The notes below the pieces were generated by a model that saw nothing but the letters and a program-made list of their open reading frames with translations, had not been told where the DNA came from and made no database searches. Shown piece by piece: positions 25,901 to 34,474 of a stretch of 54,661 nt of DNA. Made by a program: the position numbers and the translations under genes. Position 1 is the stretch's first letter, and every line of letters begins with the position of its first letter. Source of the stretch: Microbacterium sp. K24 (lineage in GTDB: Bacteria > Actinomycetota > Actinomycetes > Actinomycetales > Microbacteriaceae); NCBI RefSeq assembly GCF_004794465.1, contig NZ_SSDJ01000057.1, positions 1 through 54,661 on the forward strand, given 5' to 3'.

Positions 25901-26197
25901 ATGACCGAACCGACCATCCTGCACGCGACCTTCACCGCGCAGCCCGGGCAGGCCGACCGCGTCGCCGGGCTGCTCCACGACTTCGCCGAGGTCGTGCGCG
26001 CCGAGGAGGGCACGATCATGTTCGACGCCACCCGCCTCGTCGACGACCCCGATCGGTTCTTCGTGTACGAGGTCTACCGCGACGACGAGGCCTTCCAGGC
26101 GCATCTGTCGGCTCCCGCCGGCGTCCCCTTCAATGCCGAGCTGCAGACGCTGATCGTCGAACCCGCGTCGCAGCTCACCTTCCTCCAGCGCGTCTGA
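25901..26197 (+). CDS. ABM-domain (antibiotic biosynthesis monooxygenase-like) protein
   Basis: 98 residues, a single ferredoxin-like ABM domain: ILHATFTAQPGQADRVAGLLHDF, then EEGTIMFDATRLVDDPDRFFVYEVYRDDEAFQAHLSAP, the typical family pattern ending in an amphipathic helix. Such proteins are small cytosolic dimers; some are monooxygenases, others are LsrG-like isomerases of phosphorylated sugar-derived compounds. The latter role would fit this sugar operon (inference). ATG 25901 follows GAGGAG. The 118-base gap before it contains a GGAGGAGTTCTCTCCC inverted repeat. A strong terminator follows. Confidence 0.85.
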   Translation: MTEPTILHATFTAQPGQADRVAGLLHDFAEVVRAEEGTIMFDATRLVDDPDRFFVYEVYRDDEAFQAHLSAPAGVPFNAELQTLIVEPASQLTFLQRV

Positions 26198-26232
26198 CTG
26201 CTCCCGCCTGAACCGCGCGCCCCGCACACGAA

Positions 26233-26262
26233 GAAGCCCCCCACCCGAAGGTGAGGGGCTTC
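26233..26262. terminator. Bidirectional terminator between convergent operons
   Basis: GAAGCCCCCCACC (26233-26245) pairs with GGTGAGGGGCTTC (26250-26262) around CGAA, with one mismatch. It separates the six-gene operon from the convergent binding-protein gene. Confidence 0.85.
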
Positions 26263-26278
26263 CGTCGATCTCGGCAGG

Positions 26279-27280
26279 TCACTCGTAGAGGACTGCGGCG
26301 ATCTTCGGGTCTTCGAGGTTGGACTTGTCGTACCAGTACGAACCGGTGTCGTAGAACTCCTCCACCGAGTCGCCGTTGGCCGCGTCGTACGCCGCCTGCA
26401 CGACCTGTTCGCCGATGCCGATCGGGTCCTGCGTGATGGCGCCGGCCATCGTGCCGTCCTTGATCGCGTTGATCTGCGCAGCGCCGGAGTCGAAGCCGAC
26501 GATCGTGATCTTGCCCTTCTCGAGGCCGAGCTCGTTCACCGCGTTGACGACGCCGATGGCGGAGCCCTCGTTGGTGCCGTAGATGCCCTTGAGGTCGGGG
26601 TGCGCCGCGATCAGCGTCTTCGCGATGTCGGCCGACTTCAGGTGGTCGCCGTCGCCGTACTGGATGTCGACGATCTCGATGTCGGGGTAGTCGGCCTCCA
26701 TCTTCTCGACGAAGCCGTCACGACGCTCGACACCGGTCGAGTTGATCTGCGAGTGGCCCACGATCGCGACCTGGCCCTCACCGCCGATCAGATCGGCCAT
26801 GTGCTCTGCGGCCAGGGCACCCGCGACCTTGCTGTCGGTCGCGGAGAGGCTCAGCCCGACGTCGCCGTTGCAGGGAGCGTCGAAGTAGACGACCGGGATG
26901 TCCTTCGACTTCGCCTGCTCGAGCGGGGCGACGCACGCCTCGGGGTCGAGGGCGGCGTAGGCGATGGCGTTCGGGTTCTTGTCGATCGCCGCGGTCAGCA
27001 TCTCGAGCTGCTGCGCGATCTCGGTCTCGGCCGCGGGGCCTTCGAACGTGATGCGGACACCGAGCTCTTCGGCCTTCTGCTCGGCGCCCTTCTTCACGGC
27101 CTGCCAGAACTGGTGCTGGAAGCCCTTCGAGACCAGGGCGATGTACATCTCTCCATCGCCGCCGCCGGCGTCGCCGCCGCTGCCTTCTTCGATCACGTCA
27201 CCGCCGCCGGCGCAGCCGGCGAACACCAACGCGGATGCTGCCACGAGTGCCGCGAATGCGGTCTTCTTGCCGAATTTCAT
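26279..27280 (-). CDS. Ribose-type ABC transporter substrate-binding lipoprotein
   Basis: 333 residues, periplasmic-binding-protein type 1 (RbsB-like). The signal peptide MKFGKKTAFAALVAASALVF ends in lipobox FAGC (Cys23), followed by a Gly/Glu/Asp-rich linker. The mature domain shows YIALVSKGFQHQFWQAVKKGAEQKAEELG and ITIVGFDSGAAQINAIKDG. It binds a monosaccharide outside the membrane and feeds the RbsC/RbsA pair encoded upstream. It is the last gene of the operon, set apart by a 101-base gap with two hairpins. Because the operon promoter carries sites matching two GntR regulators, ribose, fucose or another sugar are all possible ligands. Confidence 0.93.
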   Translation of the reverse strand: MKFGKKTAFAALVAASALVFAGCAGGGDVIEEGSGGDAGGGDGEMYIALVSKGFQHQFWQAVKKGAEQKAEELGVRITFEGPAAETEIAQQLEMLTAAIDKNPNAIAYAALDPEACVAPLEQAKSKDIPVVYFDAPCNGDVGLSLSATDSKVAGALAAEHMADLIGGEGQVAIVGHSQINSTGVERRDGFVEKMEADYPDIEIVDIQYGDGDHLKSADIAKTLIAAHPDLKGIYGTNEGSAIGVVNAVNELGLEKGKITIVGFDSGAAQINAIKDGTMAGAITQDPIGIGEQVVQAAYDAANGDSVEEFYDTGSYWYDKSNLEDPKIAAVLYE

Positions 27281-27306
27281 GGAAACTCCATTGTTCTCTG
27301 TGGGTA

Positions 27307-27376
27307 CCGGCCAGGGCCGGCGGTGGACTGCTTGGTGCGTATTCAGTTGAGTCGGGAGAGGCGCGTCGGGACGCGC
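27307..27376 (-). other. Two hairpins in the rbsC-rbsB intergenic gap
   Basis: CCGGCC-AG-GGCCGG (27307-27320) and GCGCGT-CGGG-ACGCGC (27361-27376) lie between the permease stop and the binding-protein start. They could slow decay of, or partly terminate before, the binding-protein message, a usual device for expressing binding protein and permease unequally. Confidence 0.45.
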
Positions 27377-27381
27377 GGGTG

Positions 27382-28416
27382 TCAGGTCCGCTGGCGGTTG
27401 CGCAGCGAGTCGAGGAACACGGCGAGCAGCACGACCACGCCGACGACGATGTTCTGCCATTCGGTCTGGATCGACAGGATGCGCAGGCCGTTGACGAGCA
27501 CGCTCATGATGAGCGCGCCGATGACGGTGCCGAGGATCGACCCGCGGCCGCCGAGCAGCGAGGTGCCGCCGATGATCACGGCCGCGATGGCCTGCAGTTC
27601 GTAGCCCATGCCGATCTGCGGCTGCGCCGAGTCGAGGCGGGAGGCGATCACGATTCCCGCGACGCCGGTGAAGGCCCCCGCGAACATGTAGATGAGGATC
27701 GTCCAGCGGCGGGTGTTGACGCCGGAGAGGCGGGTGGCCTCCTCATTGGAGCCGATCGCGAACGTGTACCGGCCGAGCAGCGTCTTCGACAGCACGAGCC
27801 AGGCCACGACCGCGAGAGCCGCGGTGATCAGCACGGCGTTCGGGATGCCGGGGATGATCACGCCGAGCGCGATCTTCTTGAAGTCCGGCGCCGAGGTCGA
27901 GAAGTAGATCGGCGCGACGTTGGAGATCACGAGGGCGAGACCGCCGGCGATCATCATCATCGCCAGGGTGGCGATGAACGGAGGGAGTCGCAGGAACGTG
28001 ATGTTCACGCCGTTCACGAGTCCCATCAGCACACCGGTCAGCACGCCGCCGATGACGCCGACCCAGACCGGGAGCCCCATGTTGGTGACGATGACGCCGG
28101 TCATCACGGCGCACAGCGCCATGCCGGTGCCGATCGACAGGTCGATGCCGCCGGTGATGATCACGAACGTCGTGCCGAGGGCGAGGATGCCGATGACCGC
28201 GGTCGAGAGCAGCACCGTGGCGATGTTGCTGAAGGTGAAGAAGTTCGGGCTGGCGATCGTGAAGAAGATCAGCAGCACGATGAGGGTTCCGAACGCCAGC
28301 GACTGCTGCACCTGACGCTTGAGGAACCCGACGACGTCGCGCTTGTCGGTGTTCTCGTCGACGGCCGTCTGGATGATCGTCGTCGTCGACGATCCGGTCT
28401 TCTGTGGGGTGCTCAT
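27382..28416 (-). CDS. Ribose-type ABC transporter permease
   Basis: 344 residues, RbsC-like, with about ten hydrophobic segments after a 40-residue polar tail. Diagnostic blocks are TFVIITGGIDLSIGTGMALCAV, ALGRYTFAIGSN-type LLGRYTFAIGSNEEATRLSGVN, and AVIIGGTSLLGGRGSILGTVIGALIMSVLVNGLRIL. It forms the homodimeric channel of a CUT2 importer with the ATPase upstream, which it overlaps by four bases. ATG 28416 chosen from that overlap. Confidence 0.95.
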   Translation of the reverse strand: MSTPQKTGSSTTTIIQTAVDENTDKRDVVGFLKRQVQQSLAFGTLIVLLIFFTIASPNFFTFSNIATVLLSTAVIGILALGTTFVIITGGIDLSIGTGMALCAVMTGVIVTNMGLPVWVGVIGGVLTGVLMGLVNGVNITFLRLPPFIATLAMMMIAGGLALVISNVAPIYFSTSAPDFKKIALGVIIPGIPNAVLITAALAVVAWLVLSKTLLGRYTFAIGSNEEATRLSGVNTRRWTILIYMFAGAFTGVAGIVIASRLDSAQPQIGMGYELQAIAAVIIGGTSLLGGRGSILGTVIGALIMSVLVNGLRILSIQTEWQNIVVGVVVLLAVFLDSLRNRQRT

Positions 28417-29918
28417 TCGTCTTCCTCCCCGTGGGCTGCGAGTTGCATGATCTTCTCCTGGCTGGCTTCCTCGTTGCGGAGCGTTCCGGTGATGCGTCCG
28501 TTCGCGAAGACCGCGATGCGGTTCGCGACGCGGAGGATCTCCGGGAGCTCCGATGAGATGACGATGATGGACTTGCCCGCCTCGGCGAGCTGCTGCATGA
28601 GGCGGTAGATCTCTTCCTTCGCGCCGACGTCGATGCCTCGGGTCGGCTCGTCGAAGATGAGGATGTCGCAGTCGCGCATCAGCCACCGGGCGATGACGAC
28701 CTTCTGCTGGTTCCCTCCGGAGAGCAGCTTGACGACCTGGTTCACCGAGGGCGTCTTGACCCGCAGCTGCTGGACGTACTCCTTGGTGCGGTTCTTCGCC
28801 TTGTTGTCGCCCATCCAGCCGATGCCGTTGGCGTACGAGCCGAGCGACGCGAGCACCGTGTTGAAGGTGACGTCCTGCTCGAGCATCAGTCCGAGGAGCT
28901 TCCGGTCCTCGGAGAGGTAGCCGACGCCGTGCTTGACGGCATCCGCGGGCTGGGCGATGCGCACCGGTCGGCCGCTGACGGAGATCGTGCCGCCGTCGCG
29001 GTGATCGGCGCCGATGACGGCGCGAGCGGTCTCGGTGCGCCCGGCGCCCATGAGCCCGGCGAAGCCGAGGATCTCGCCGCGGTGCAGCTGGAAGGAGACG
29101 TCCTTGAGCAGGTTCCGCGTCGACAGCCCCTGCACGTCGAGCACGACCGGATCGTTGATGTGCTCGCGCGCCACGGGGCGGGTGCCCTCGTCGATCACGC
29201 GGCCGACCATCATCTCGATGATCTTGGGGATGGTGACATCCGCGCGGTCGAGTGATCCGATGTATGTGCCGTCGCGGAGCACGGTGACCCGGTCGGCGAG
29301 GCGGCGGAGCTCGTCCATGCGGTGGGAGATGTAGACGATGCCGGTGCCGCTCGCCTTGAGCTGCTCGATCAGCACGAACAGCGTCTCGACCTCGGTGTCG
29401 GTGAGGGCCGACGTCGGCTCGTCCATGATCAGCACCTTGGCGTTGAACGACAGCGCCTTCGCGATCTCGACCATCTGCTGCTCGGCCACCGTGAGCTCGC
29501 CGACGAGCTGACGCGGTTCGAGGTGGATGTCGAGTCGCTTCAGCAGCTCCGCGGTCTGCGCGTTGAGCTTGCGCTCGGAGAGGAACGGGCCGGAAGTCGG
29601 CTCGCGGCCTACGAAGATGTTCTGCGCGACGGTGAGGTCGGGCATCAGGTTGAGCTCCTGATGGATGATCGTGATGCCGAGCTCCTGGGCCTGCAGCGGG
29701 CTCGTGAGCTCCACCTCCCGACCCTCGAACGTGATGGTGCCCTCGTCCTTGGTGTAGATCCCGGAGAGGATCTTCATCAGCGTCGACTTGCCCGCGCCGT
29801 TCTCTCCGACGAGCACCAGCACTTCGCCGGCACGCACCTCCATGTGCACGTCTTTCAGCGCCTGCACACCGGGGAATCCCTTGCTGATCCCCTCCACTCT
29901 GAGAATGGGCTCAGTCAT
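28413..29918 (-). CDS. Ribose-type ABC transporter ATPase (two-domain)
   Basis: 501 residues with two fused ABC domains, as in RbsA/XylG. The first has Walker A GENGAGKST (about 36-44), the signature region TVAEQQMVEIAKAL and Walker B VLIMDEPTSAL. The second has a degenerate Walker A (GLMGAGRTE) but an intact LSGGNQQKVVIARWL and ILIFDEPTRGID. It powers the CUT2 importer from the cytosolic face. First gene of the rbsA-rbsC-rbsB operon; the 198-base upstream region holds operators resembling those of both GntR regulators at 38.5 and 41.3 kb. Confidence 0.96.
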   Translation of the reverse strand: MTEPILRVEGISKGFPGVQALKDVHMEVRAGEVLVLVGENGAGKSTLMKILSGIYTKDEGTITFEGREVELTSPLQAQELGITIIHQELNLMPDLTVAQNIFVGREPTSGPFLSERKLNAQTAELLKRLDIHLEPRQLVGELTVAEQQMVEIAKALSFNAKVLIMDEPTSALTDTEVETLFVLIEQLKASGTGIVYISHRMDELRRLADRVTVLRDGTYIGSLDRADVTIPKIIEMMVGRVIDEGTRPVAREHINDPVVLDVQGLSTRNLLKDVSFQLHRGEILGFAGLMGAGRTETARAVIGADHRDGGTISVSGRPVRIAQPADAVKHGVGYLSEDRKLLGLMLEQDVTFNTVLASLGSYANGIGWMGDNKAKNRTKEYVQQLRVKTPSVNQVVKLLSGGNQQKVVIARWLMRDCDILIFDEPTRGIDVGAKEEIYRLMQQLAEAGKSIIVISSELPEILRVANRIAVFANGRITGTLRNEEASQEKIMQLAAHGEEDE

Positions 29919-29976
29919 GTGCTCACCTGCTTCCTTGAAGGTCGTGTTGCGGTTCCGATGCGGCCGGCCGCAGTAA

Positions 29977-29987
29977 ACATCGGATCA
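29977..29987. promoter_or_regulatory. FCD-GntR operator (fucose regulon) before the ABC importer
   Basis: ACATCGGATCA matches the sites at 34486-34496 (ACATCGGATGT) and 38436-38446 (ACATCCGATCA). It lies 59 bases upstream of the ATPase start codon and the adjoining AAACATCGGAT context is identical to that at the fuconate dehydratase promoter. Confidence 0.6.
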
Positions 29988-30018
29988 ATTCTGCGGCCTG
30001 CGCATCATCCGCGCAAGT

Positions 30019-30037
30019 TGTATCTAAATGTATCTAA
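30019..30037. repeat. Direct repeat TGTATCTAA x2, 10-base period
   Basis: TGTATCTAA occurs at 30019-30027 and 30029-30037, one helical turn apart, between the two GntR-type sites of the importer promoter. It may be a further regulator site or contain the promoter -10; function unknown. Confidence 0.4.
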
Positions 30038-30055
30038 CCAACCGCGTGAGCGGAA

Positions 30056-30073
30056 GACCTGTAATGACATCTT
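30056..30073. promoter_or_regulatory. HutC-GntR operator before the ABC importer
   Basis: GACCTGTAATGACATCTT; its complement contains TGTCATTACAGGT, identical over 13 bases to the second operator of the six-gene operon (20768-20785). It links the importer to the GntR encoded at 41327. Confidence 0.68.
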
Positions 30074-30116
30074 GATCTTTCCTCCGATCACGGATGCCGC
30101 GCGTCAGTGCCTCGCG

Positions 30117-30986
30117 TCAATGGAGTCGGATGGAATCGACCGCGACGAGCTTGTCGCGGATGTACGCGTTCGCGTGCGCCCCGAGCTCGTCGTTGTCGGT
30201 CCACAGGTTGCGCCAGATGCCCAGCATGCGACTGAGATCGGGAGCGACGACGGCCGACGAGAACGACTCGAAGACGATCGGACCGTCGTAGCCGATCCGG
30301 CCGAGGGCCTTGAAGAACGTGTCGAAGTCGACCGTGCCCGTGCCGAGGTAGCCGCGGTGGCTCTCGCCGATGTGCACGTAGCGCAGAGCCGGAGCGGCGT
30401 CGAGGACCGGTGCGAACATATCCGACTCTTCGATGTTCATGTGGTACGTGTCGAGGTGCACGCCGAGGTTGGGCCGGTCCACCTCCGCGAGGTAGCCGAG
30501 CGCCTGTCGCGCCGTGTTCAGCACGTTGGTCTCGTAGCGGTTGACGACCTCGAGCGAGACCGAGATCCCTCGTTCGGCGGCGCGGTCCGCCACGCGGCCG
30601 ATGACCGCCCGACTGCTCGCCAGCCCCTCCGGCGTCGCGGGCTCCATGTACTTCTTCATGGCGCTGTAGATCACGCCGCAGAAGTGCTCGCCGCCCACGG
30701 CGGCGAGCACGTCCACCGCCCGGATCAGCAGCGCCTCCCCAGCCGCCGCGATCTCGGGGTCGGAGCTCGTGACGTCGGTCGCGTCCGACAATCCGAGCGA
30801 GGCGCTGACAGCGAGATCGTGCTCCTCGAGGGCTTCCTTCGCGGCCGCCACATCGAAGGAGAAGGGATCCATCAGCGGGAACTCGATCAGGTCGAAGCCC
30901 GCCTGCTTCGTCTTCTCCACAGCGAGACGGATGCCGTCGGCATCGAAGTTCCCGGTCCAGACGAGCCCGTGGCAGCCGATGTTCAT
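30117..30986 (-). CDS. Ketose 3-epimerase (D-tagatose/D-psicose 3-epimerase family)
   Basis: 289 residues, xylose-isomerase-like TIM barrel. The metal and catalytic residues Glu146 (VSLEVVNRYETN), Asp179 (HLDTYHMNIEES), His205 (VHIGESHRGYLGTG) and Glu240 (IVFESF) sit exactly six residues before those of Pseudomonas cichorii D-tagatose 3-epimerase (152/185/211/246). It should epimerise a ketose, or possibly a ketose phosphate, at C3 in the cytosol. ATG 30986 is used because family similarity starts at MNIGCHGLVWTG. It is divergent from a LacI repressor with two perfect operators between, and a promoter TTGACT (31089-31084)/TAGCGT (31065-31060) can be seen. Confidence 0.88.
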   Translation of the reverse strand: MNIGCHGLVWTGNFDADGIRLAVEKTKQAGFDLIEFPLMDPFSFDVAAAKEALEEHDLAVSASLGLSDATDVTSSDPEIAAAGEALLIRAVDVLAAVGGEHFCGVIYSAMKKYMEPATPEGLASSRAVIGRVADRAAERGISVSLEVVNRYETNVLNTARQALGYLAEVDRPNLGVHLDTYHMNIEESDMFAPVLDAAPALRYVHIGESHRGYLGTGTVDFDTFFKALGRIGYDGPIVFESFSSAVVAPDLSRMLGIWRNLWTDNDELGAHANAYIRDKLVAVDSIRLH

Positions 30987-31030
30987 GAGGCCTCTCGCAG
31001 GCGGGTGTGCGGCACCGTCGCCTCGTCGAG

Positions 31031-31044
31031 TTGGCACGTGCCAA
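31031..31044. promoter_or_regulatory. LacI operator at the epimerase promoter
   Basis: TTGGCACGTGCCAA, a perfect 14-base palindrome with central CG, downstream of the epimerase -10 in the leftward direction. Identical to the site at 31098-31111. Confidence 0.82.
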
Positions 31045-31097
31045 GTCGACGTTCGAGTCACGCTACGTGGGTCGACGGAGGAAAGTCAAGAGTTTTG

Positions 31098-31111
31098 TTG
31101 GCACGTGCCAA
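31098..31111. promoter_or_regulatory. LacI operator at the lacI promoter
   Basis: TTGGCACGTGCCAA again, 67 bases from the first copy. Its TTGGCA is also the likely -35 of the rightward promoter (17-base spacer, TAGCCT at 31121-31126), so the repressor should control itself; the pair could support looping. Confidence 0.82.
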
Positions 31112-31155
31112 TTCTCCCGATAGCCTGGTGTCCCCGAACCGGAACGAGGAGCCCG

Positions 31156-32157
31156 ATGCCCGCGAGCGTCAAAGACGTCGCCGCCCTCGCCGGGGTGTCC
31201 TCCTCGACCGTCTCGAACTACCTCAACCACCCGCATGTGCTCGGCGCCGCGAGCCGGAAGCGCGTCGAGGCCGCCATCGAGCAGCTCGGGTTCGTGCCGA
31301 ACGAGTCTGCCCGGCAGCTGCGCGCCGGCTCGAGCAAGGCCCTCGCACTCATCCTCCTCGACGCCTGGCTGCCCTACTTCAACGAGCTCTCCCGCGGCGT
31401 CGAGGACGTCACCCGCGAAGGCGGCTGGTCGCTGTTCTTCAGCAACAGCAACCGTGACGGCGCCCAGGAGCTGCGCAACATCGACATGTTCGAAGCGCAC
31501 CGGGTGCAGGGGATCGTGATCTACCCGCTCGGCGATGTGGTACCCCGCCTCGAGCGCCTGGCCGAGCGCGGCATCCGCTCGGTCGTCGTCGGTCCCATCC
31601 GGGACTCCGCCACCGTCGCGTCGGTGCTGTTCGACGACCGCGGAGGCGGCCGGCTCGCCGGCGAGCACCTGCTCTCGCTCGGTCGACGGCGCATCGCGTT
31701 CTTCGGCAGCTCCACCGTCAGCCAGTCGAACGATCGCCTGGCCGGCCTGCAGGATGCCGTCGCGAACGGCCCCGCGACGATCACCGTGGTCGACGTGCCG
31801 CACCTCGCGACCGAAGACGGACTGCACGCCGCCGAGCAGATCATCGCCCTGCCCGCGGAGGAACGCCCGGATGCCGTGTTCGCCGCGAACGACATGGTGG
31901 CGCTCGGGGTGCTCACGCAGCTGCTGCGCCACGGCATCCGCGTGCCCGAGGAGATCGCCCTGGTCGGCTTCGACGACGTGGACCAGGCGCATCAGAGCGT
32001 CGTGCCGCTGACGAGCGTGCGCCAACCGGGCTACGAGATCGGGCGCGCCGCCGGAGCCGCGTTGCTGCAGCAGCTCGCCGATCCGACGGCCGCCCCGCCC
32101 GCCACGACCCCGTTCCCCGCCGAACTCATCGTGCGCGAGTCGACGATCGGGCGCTGA
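31156..32157 (+). CDS. LacI-family repressor of the ketose 3-epimerase
   Basis: 333 residues. Helix-turn-helix SVKDVAALAGVSSSTVSNYLNHP is at 4-26, then the hinge ESARQLRAGSSKALALILLD and a PBP1-like effector domain ending EEIALVGFDDVDQAHQSVVPLTSVRQP. ATG 31156 follows AACGAGGAG. The two identical palindromes in the gap to the divergent epimerase gene make it the evident autoregulated repressor of that gene. The inducer is presumably a ketose (inference). Confidence 0.93.
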   Translation: MPASVKDVAALAGVSSSTVSNYLNHPHVLGAASRKRVEAAIEQLGFVPNESARQLRAGSSKALALILLDAWLPYFNELSRGVEDVTREGGWSLFFSNSNRDGAQELRNIDMFEAHRVQGIVIYPLGDVVPRLERLAERGIRSVVVGPIRDSATVASVLFDDRGGGRLAGEHLLSLGRRRIAFFGSSTVSQSNDRLAGLQDAVANGPATITVVDVPHLATEDGLHAAEQIIALPAEERPDAVFAANDMVALGVLTQLLRHGIRVPEEIALVGFDDVDQAHQSVVPLTSVRQPGYEIGRAAGAALLQQLADPTAAPPATTPFPAELIVRESTIGR

Positions 32158-32181
32158 GAGCGCCGAGCCGTCACCGCACGC

Positions 32182-33147
32182 TCAGGCCGGGATCAGCCCG
32201 TCGGCGGCGAGGTTCTCCCAGAGCTCCTCCGGGATCGACAGGGCGGCGTACTCGGCGTTCTGCCGCAGCTGCTCCGGGCGGCTCCCGCCCACGACGACCG
32301 AGCGCACGCCGGACGCCTGCAGGGGGAACTGCACGGCGGCCGCCGGCAGCGGCACCCCGTGGTCGGCGCAGACCGCGGCGATCCGCACGAGCCGGTCCCA
32401 CAGCTCGTCGGGCAGCTCACCGTACTCGTAGCGGCCGTCGCGACGGGGCTCGTTCGCAGCGAGCAGTCCGGAGTTGAAGACGGATGCCGCGACGATCCCG
32501 GTCCCGGTCTCGACGCACGCGGGCAGGACGTCGACGGCGGCGGGCTGTTCGAGGAGCGTGTAGCGGCCGGCGACCATGATCAGGTCGAGGTCGGCGCTGC
32601 GGACGGCCGCGGCCAGAGCATCCGACACCATCGAGCCGATGCCGATCGCCGTGACCTCGCCGTCGGCGCGCAGCCGCTCGAGCGCGGGGAAGGCCTCGGC
32701 GAGCGCGAGGTCGAGGTCGTGCCGCTCCGGGTCGTGCAGGTACAGCAGGTCGATGCGCTCGATGCCGAGGCGCTCGCGCGACTCGTCGAGGCTGGCGCGG
32801 ATGCCGTCTGCCGAGAAGTCCCACACGCGCTGGACGTCGTCGGGCACATGGAAGGCGTTCTCGGTGTCGAGGCCGCCGGCGTACGCGGGGTTCGGGCGCA
32901 GCAGCCGTCCGGCCTTGGTCGACAGCACGTACTCGTCTCGCGGCTTCGTCTGCAAGAAGGCGCCGAGTCGTCGCTCGGACAGGCCGAGCCCGTAGTGCGG
33001 GGCCGTGTCGTAGTAGCGGATGCCGCTCTCCCACGCCGCGTCGAGCACAGCCCACGCCTCCTCGTCGGAGAGCGCGCGGAAGAGGTTGCCGACGTTCGCC
33101 GCCCCGTAGCCCAGGGGCGGGACGGTCAGGCGCTCAGGCGACGACAT
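32182..33147 (-). CDS. Aldo/keto reductase, probable L-fucose dehydrogenase
   Basis: 321 residues, AKR fold. The tetrad is visible: Asp in YYDTAPHYG, Tyr in the same motif, Lys in LSTKAGRLL and His in [10 protein letters not shown]. The sequence pattern ([37 protein letters not shown]) matches the D-threo-aldose 1-dehydrogenase/L-fucose dehydrogenase branch. It would oxidise L-fucose to L-fucono-lactone, the first step of the oxidative route. The start lies inside the end of the fuconate dehydratase gene (14-base overlap), so both are co-transcribed leftwards. Confidence 0.85.
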   Translation of the reverse strand: MSSPERLTVPPLGYGAANVGNLFRALSDEEAWAVLDAAWESGIRYYDTAPHYGLGLSERRLGAFLQTKPRDEYVLSTKAGRLLRPNPAYAGGLDTENAFHVPDDVQRVWDFSADGIRASLDESRERLGIERIDLLYLHDPERHDLDLALAEAFPALERLRADGEVTAIGIGSMVSDALAAAVRSADLDLIMVAGRYTLLEQPAAVDVLPACVETGTGIVAASVFNSGLLAANEPRRDGRYEYGELPDELWDRLVRIAAVCADHGVPLPAAAVQFPLQASGVRSVVVGGSRPEQLRQNAEYAALSIPEELWENLAADGLIPA

Positions 33148-34429
33148 GCGCGCCCGTCCAGGTGTAGGTCGCGATACTGTCGGCCTTCATCTCCATGCCG
33201 GCGCCCGGCTGCGTCGGGGGCATGTATGAGCCGCCCTGGATGTCGGTCGGCACGACGAAGTGCTCGTGCAGATGATCGACGAACTCGATCATGCGCCCCT
33301 CGCGGGTGCCGGTGACGGCGACGAAGTCGAACATCGAGAGGTGCTGCACGGCCTCGCACAGTCCGACGCCGCCGGCGTGCGGGCAGACCGGCACGCCGAA
33401 CTTCGCGGCGAGCAGCAGGTTGGCGATGTTCTCGTTCACGCCCGCGACGCGCACCGCATCGATCTGCATCACCGAGATCGCCTCGGCCTGCAGCAGCTGC
33501 TTGAAGATGACGCGGTTCTGCGCGTGCTCGCCGGTCGCGACGCGGATGGGCGCCACTCCCCGGGCGATCTCGGCGTGGCCGAGCACATCGTCGGGGCTCG
33601 TCGGCTCCTCGATCCACGCGGGGTGGAACTCGGCGAGGGCGTTCACCCACTCGATGGCCTCCGACACCTCCCAGCGCTGGTTCGCGTCGATCGCGATCGG
33701 GAAGTCGGGTCCGCACACCTCGCGGGCCTTGCGGAACCGGCGGATGTCGTCGTCGAGGTCGGCGCCGACCTTGAGCTTGATCTGGGTGAAGCCGTCGGCC
33801 ATCGCCTCGCGGGCGAGACGCTCGAGCTTCTCGTCGGAGTAGCCGAGCCATCCGGGACTCGTCGTGTATCCCGGGTAGCCGGTGGAGAGCAGCTGCTGCT
33901 CGCGCTCCGCTCGGCCCGGCTCGGCGGCTCGGAGGATCTCGAGGGCGTCCTCGCGGGTGAGGGCGTTGGTGAGGTAGCGGAAGTCGACCAGGTCGACGAG
34001 CTCCTCCGGCGTCATCCGCGCCAGCAGCTGCCAGAGCGGCAGCCCCGCACGCTTGGCCTTGATGTCCCACAGCGCGTTGATGACCGCGCCGATGGCCATG
34101 TGCATGACGCCCTTCTCGGGTCCGAGCCAGCGCAGCTGCGAGTCGCCGATGATGTCGCGGAACGTGCCGCCCATGTCGTCGAGGAGCGGCTCGAGCTCGC
34201 GTCCGACGAGGTGGCCGGCGAGGGCGTCGATGCCGGCGACCTGCACGTCGTTGCCGCGGCCGATCGTGAAGACGAAGGCGTGGCCCTCGATGCCGTCCTC
34301 AGCATCCGTCCGCACGATCACGTACGCGGCCGAGTAGTCGGGGTCGGGATTCATCGCATCCGAACCGTCGAGGCTGAGCGACGTGGGGAAGCGGATGTCG
34401 GTGGTGTCGAGGGCGACGATGCGGCTCAC
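33134..34429 (-). CDS. L-fuconate dehydratase
   Basis: 431 residues, enolase superfamily (mandelate-racemase type). Catalytic positions Lys218 and Lys220 (QIKLKVG), Asp248 (AIDAN), Glu274 (WIEEP), Glu301 (TGEHAQN), His351 (CPHAGG) and Glu382 match the numbering I recall for Xanthomonas campestris fuconate dehydratase, which strongly supports both the function and the GTG start at 34429 (GAGGA upstream). It converts L-fuconate to 2-keto-3-deoxy-L-fuconate. First gene of a leftward two-gene unit; its promoter TTGACA (34508-34503), 18 bases, TACACT (34484-34479) encloses a GntR operator. Confidence 0.94.
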   Translation of the reverse strand: MSRIVALDTTDIRFPTSLSLDGSDAMNPDPDYSAAYVIVRTDAEDGIEGHAFVFTIGRGNDVQVAGIDALAGHLVGRELEPLLDDMGGTFRDIIGDSQLRWLGPEKGVMHMAIGAVINALWDIKAKRAGLPLWQLLARMTPEELVDLVDFRYLTNALTREDALEILRAAEPGRAEREQQLLSTGYPGYTTSPGWLGYSDEKLERLAREAMADGFTQIKLKVGADLDDDIRRFRKAREVCGPDFPIAIDANQRWEVSEAIEWVNALAEFHPAWIEEPTSPDDVLGHAEIARGVAPIRVATGEHAQNRVIFKQLLQAEAISVMQIDAVRVAGVNENIANLLLAAKFGVPVCPHAGGVGLCEAVQHLSMFDFVAVTGTREGRMIEFVDHLHEHFVVPTDIQGGSYMPPTQPGAGMEMKADSIATYTWTGAHVVA

Positions 34430-34474
34430 GGGGATTCCTCTCCATGCGCGAGGTGTCTTCTTCGCGCGGATCTC

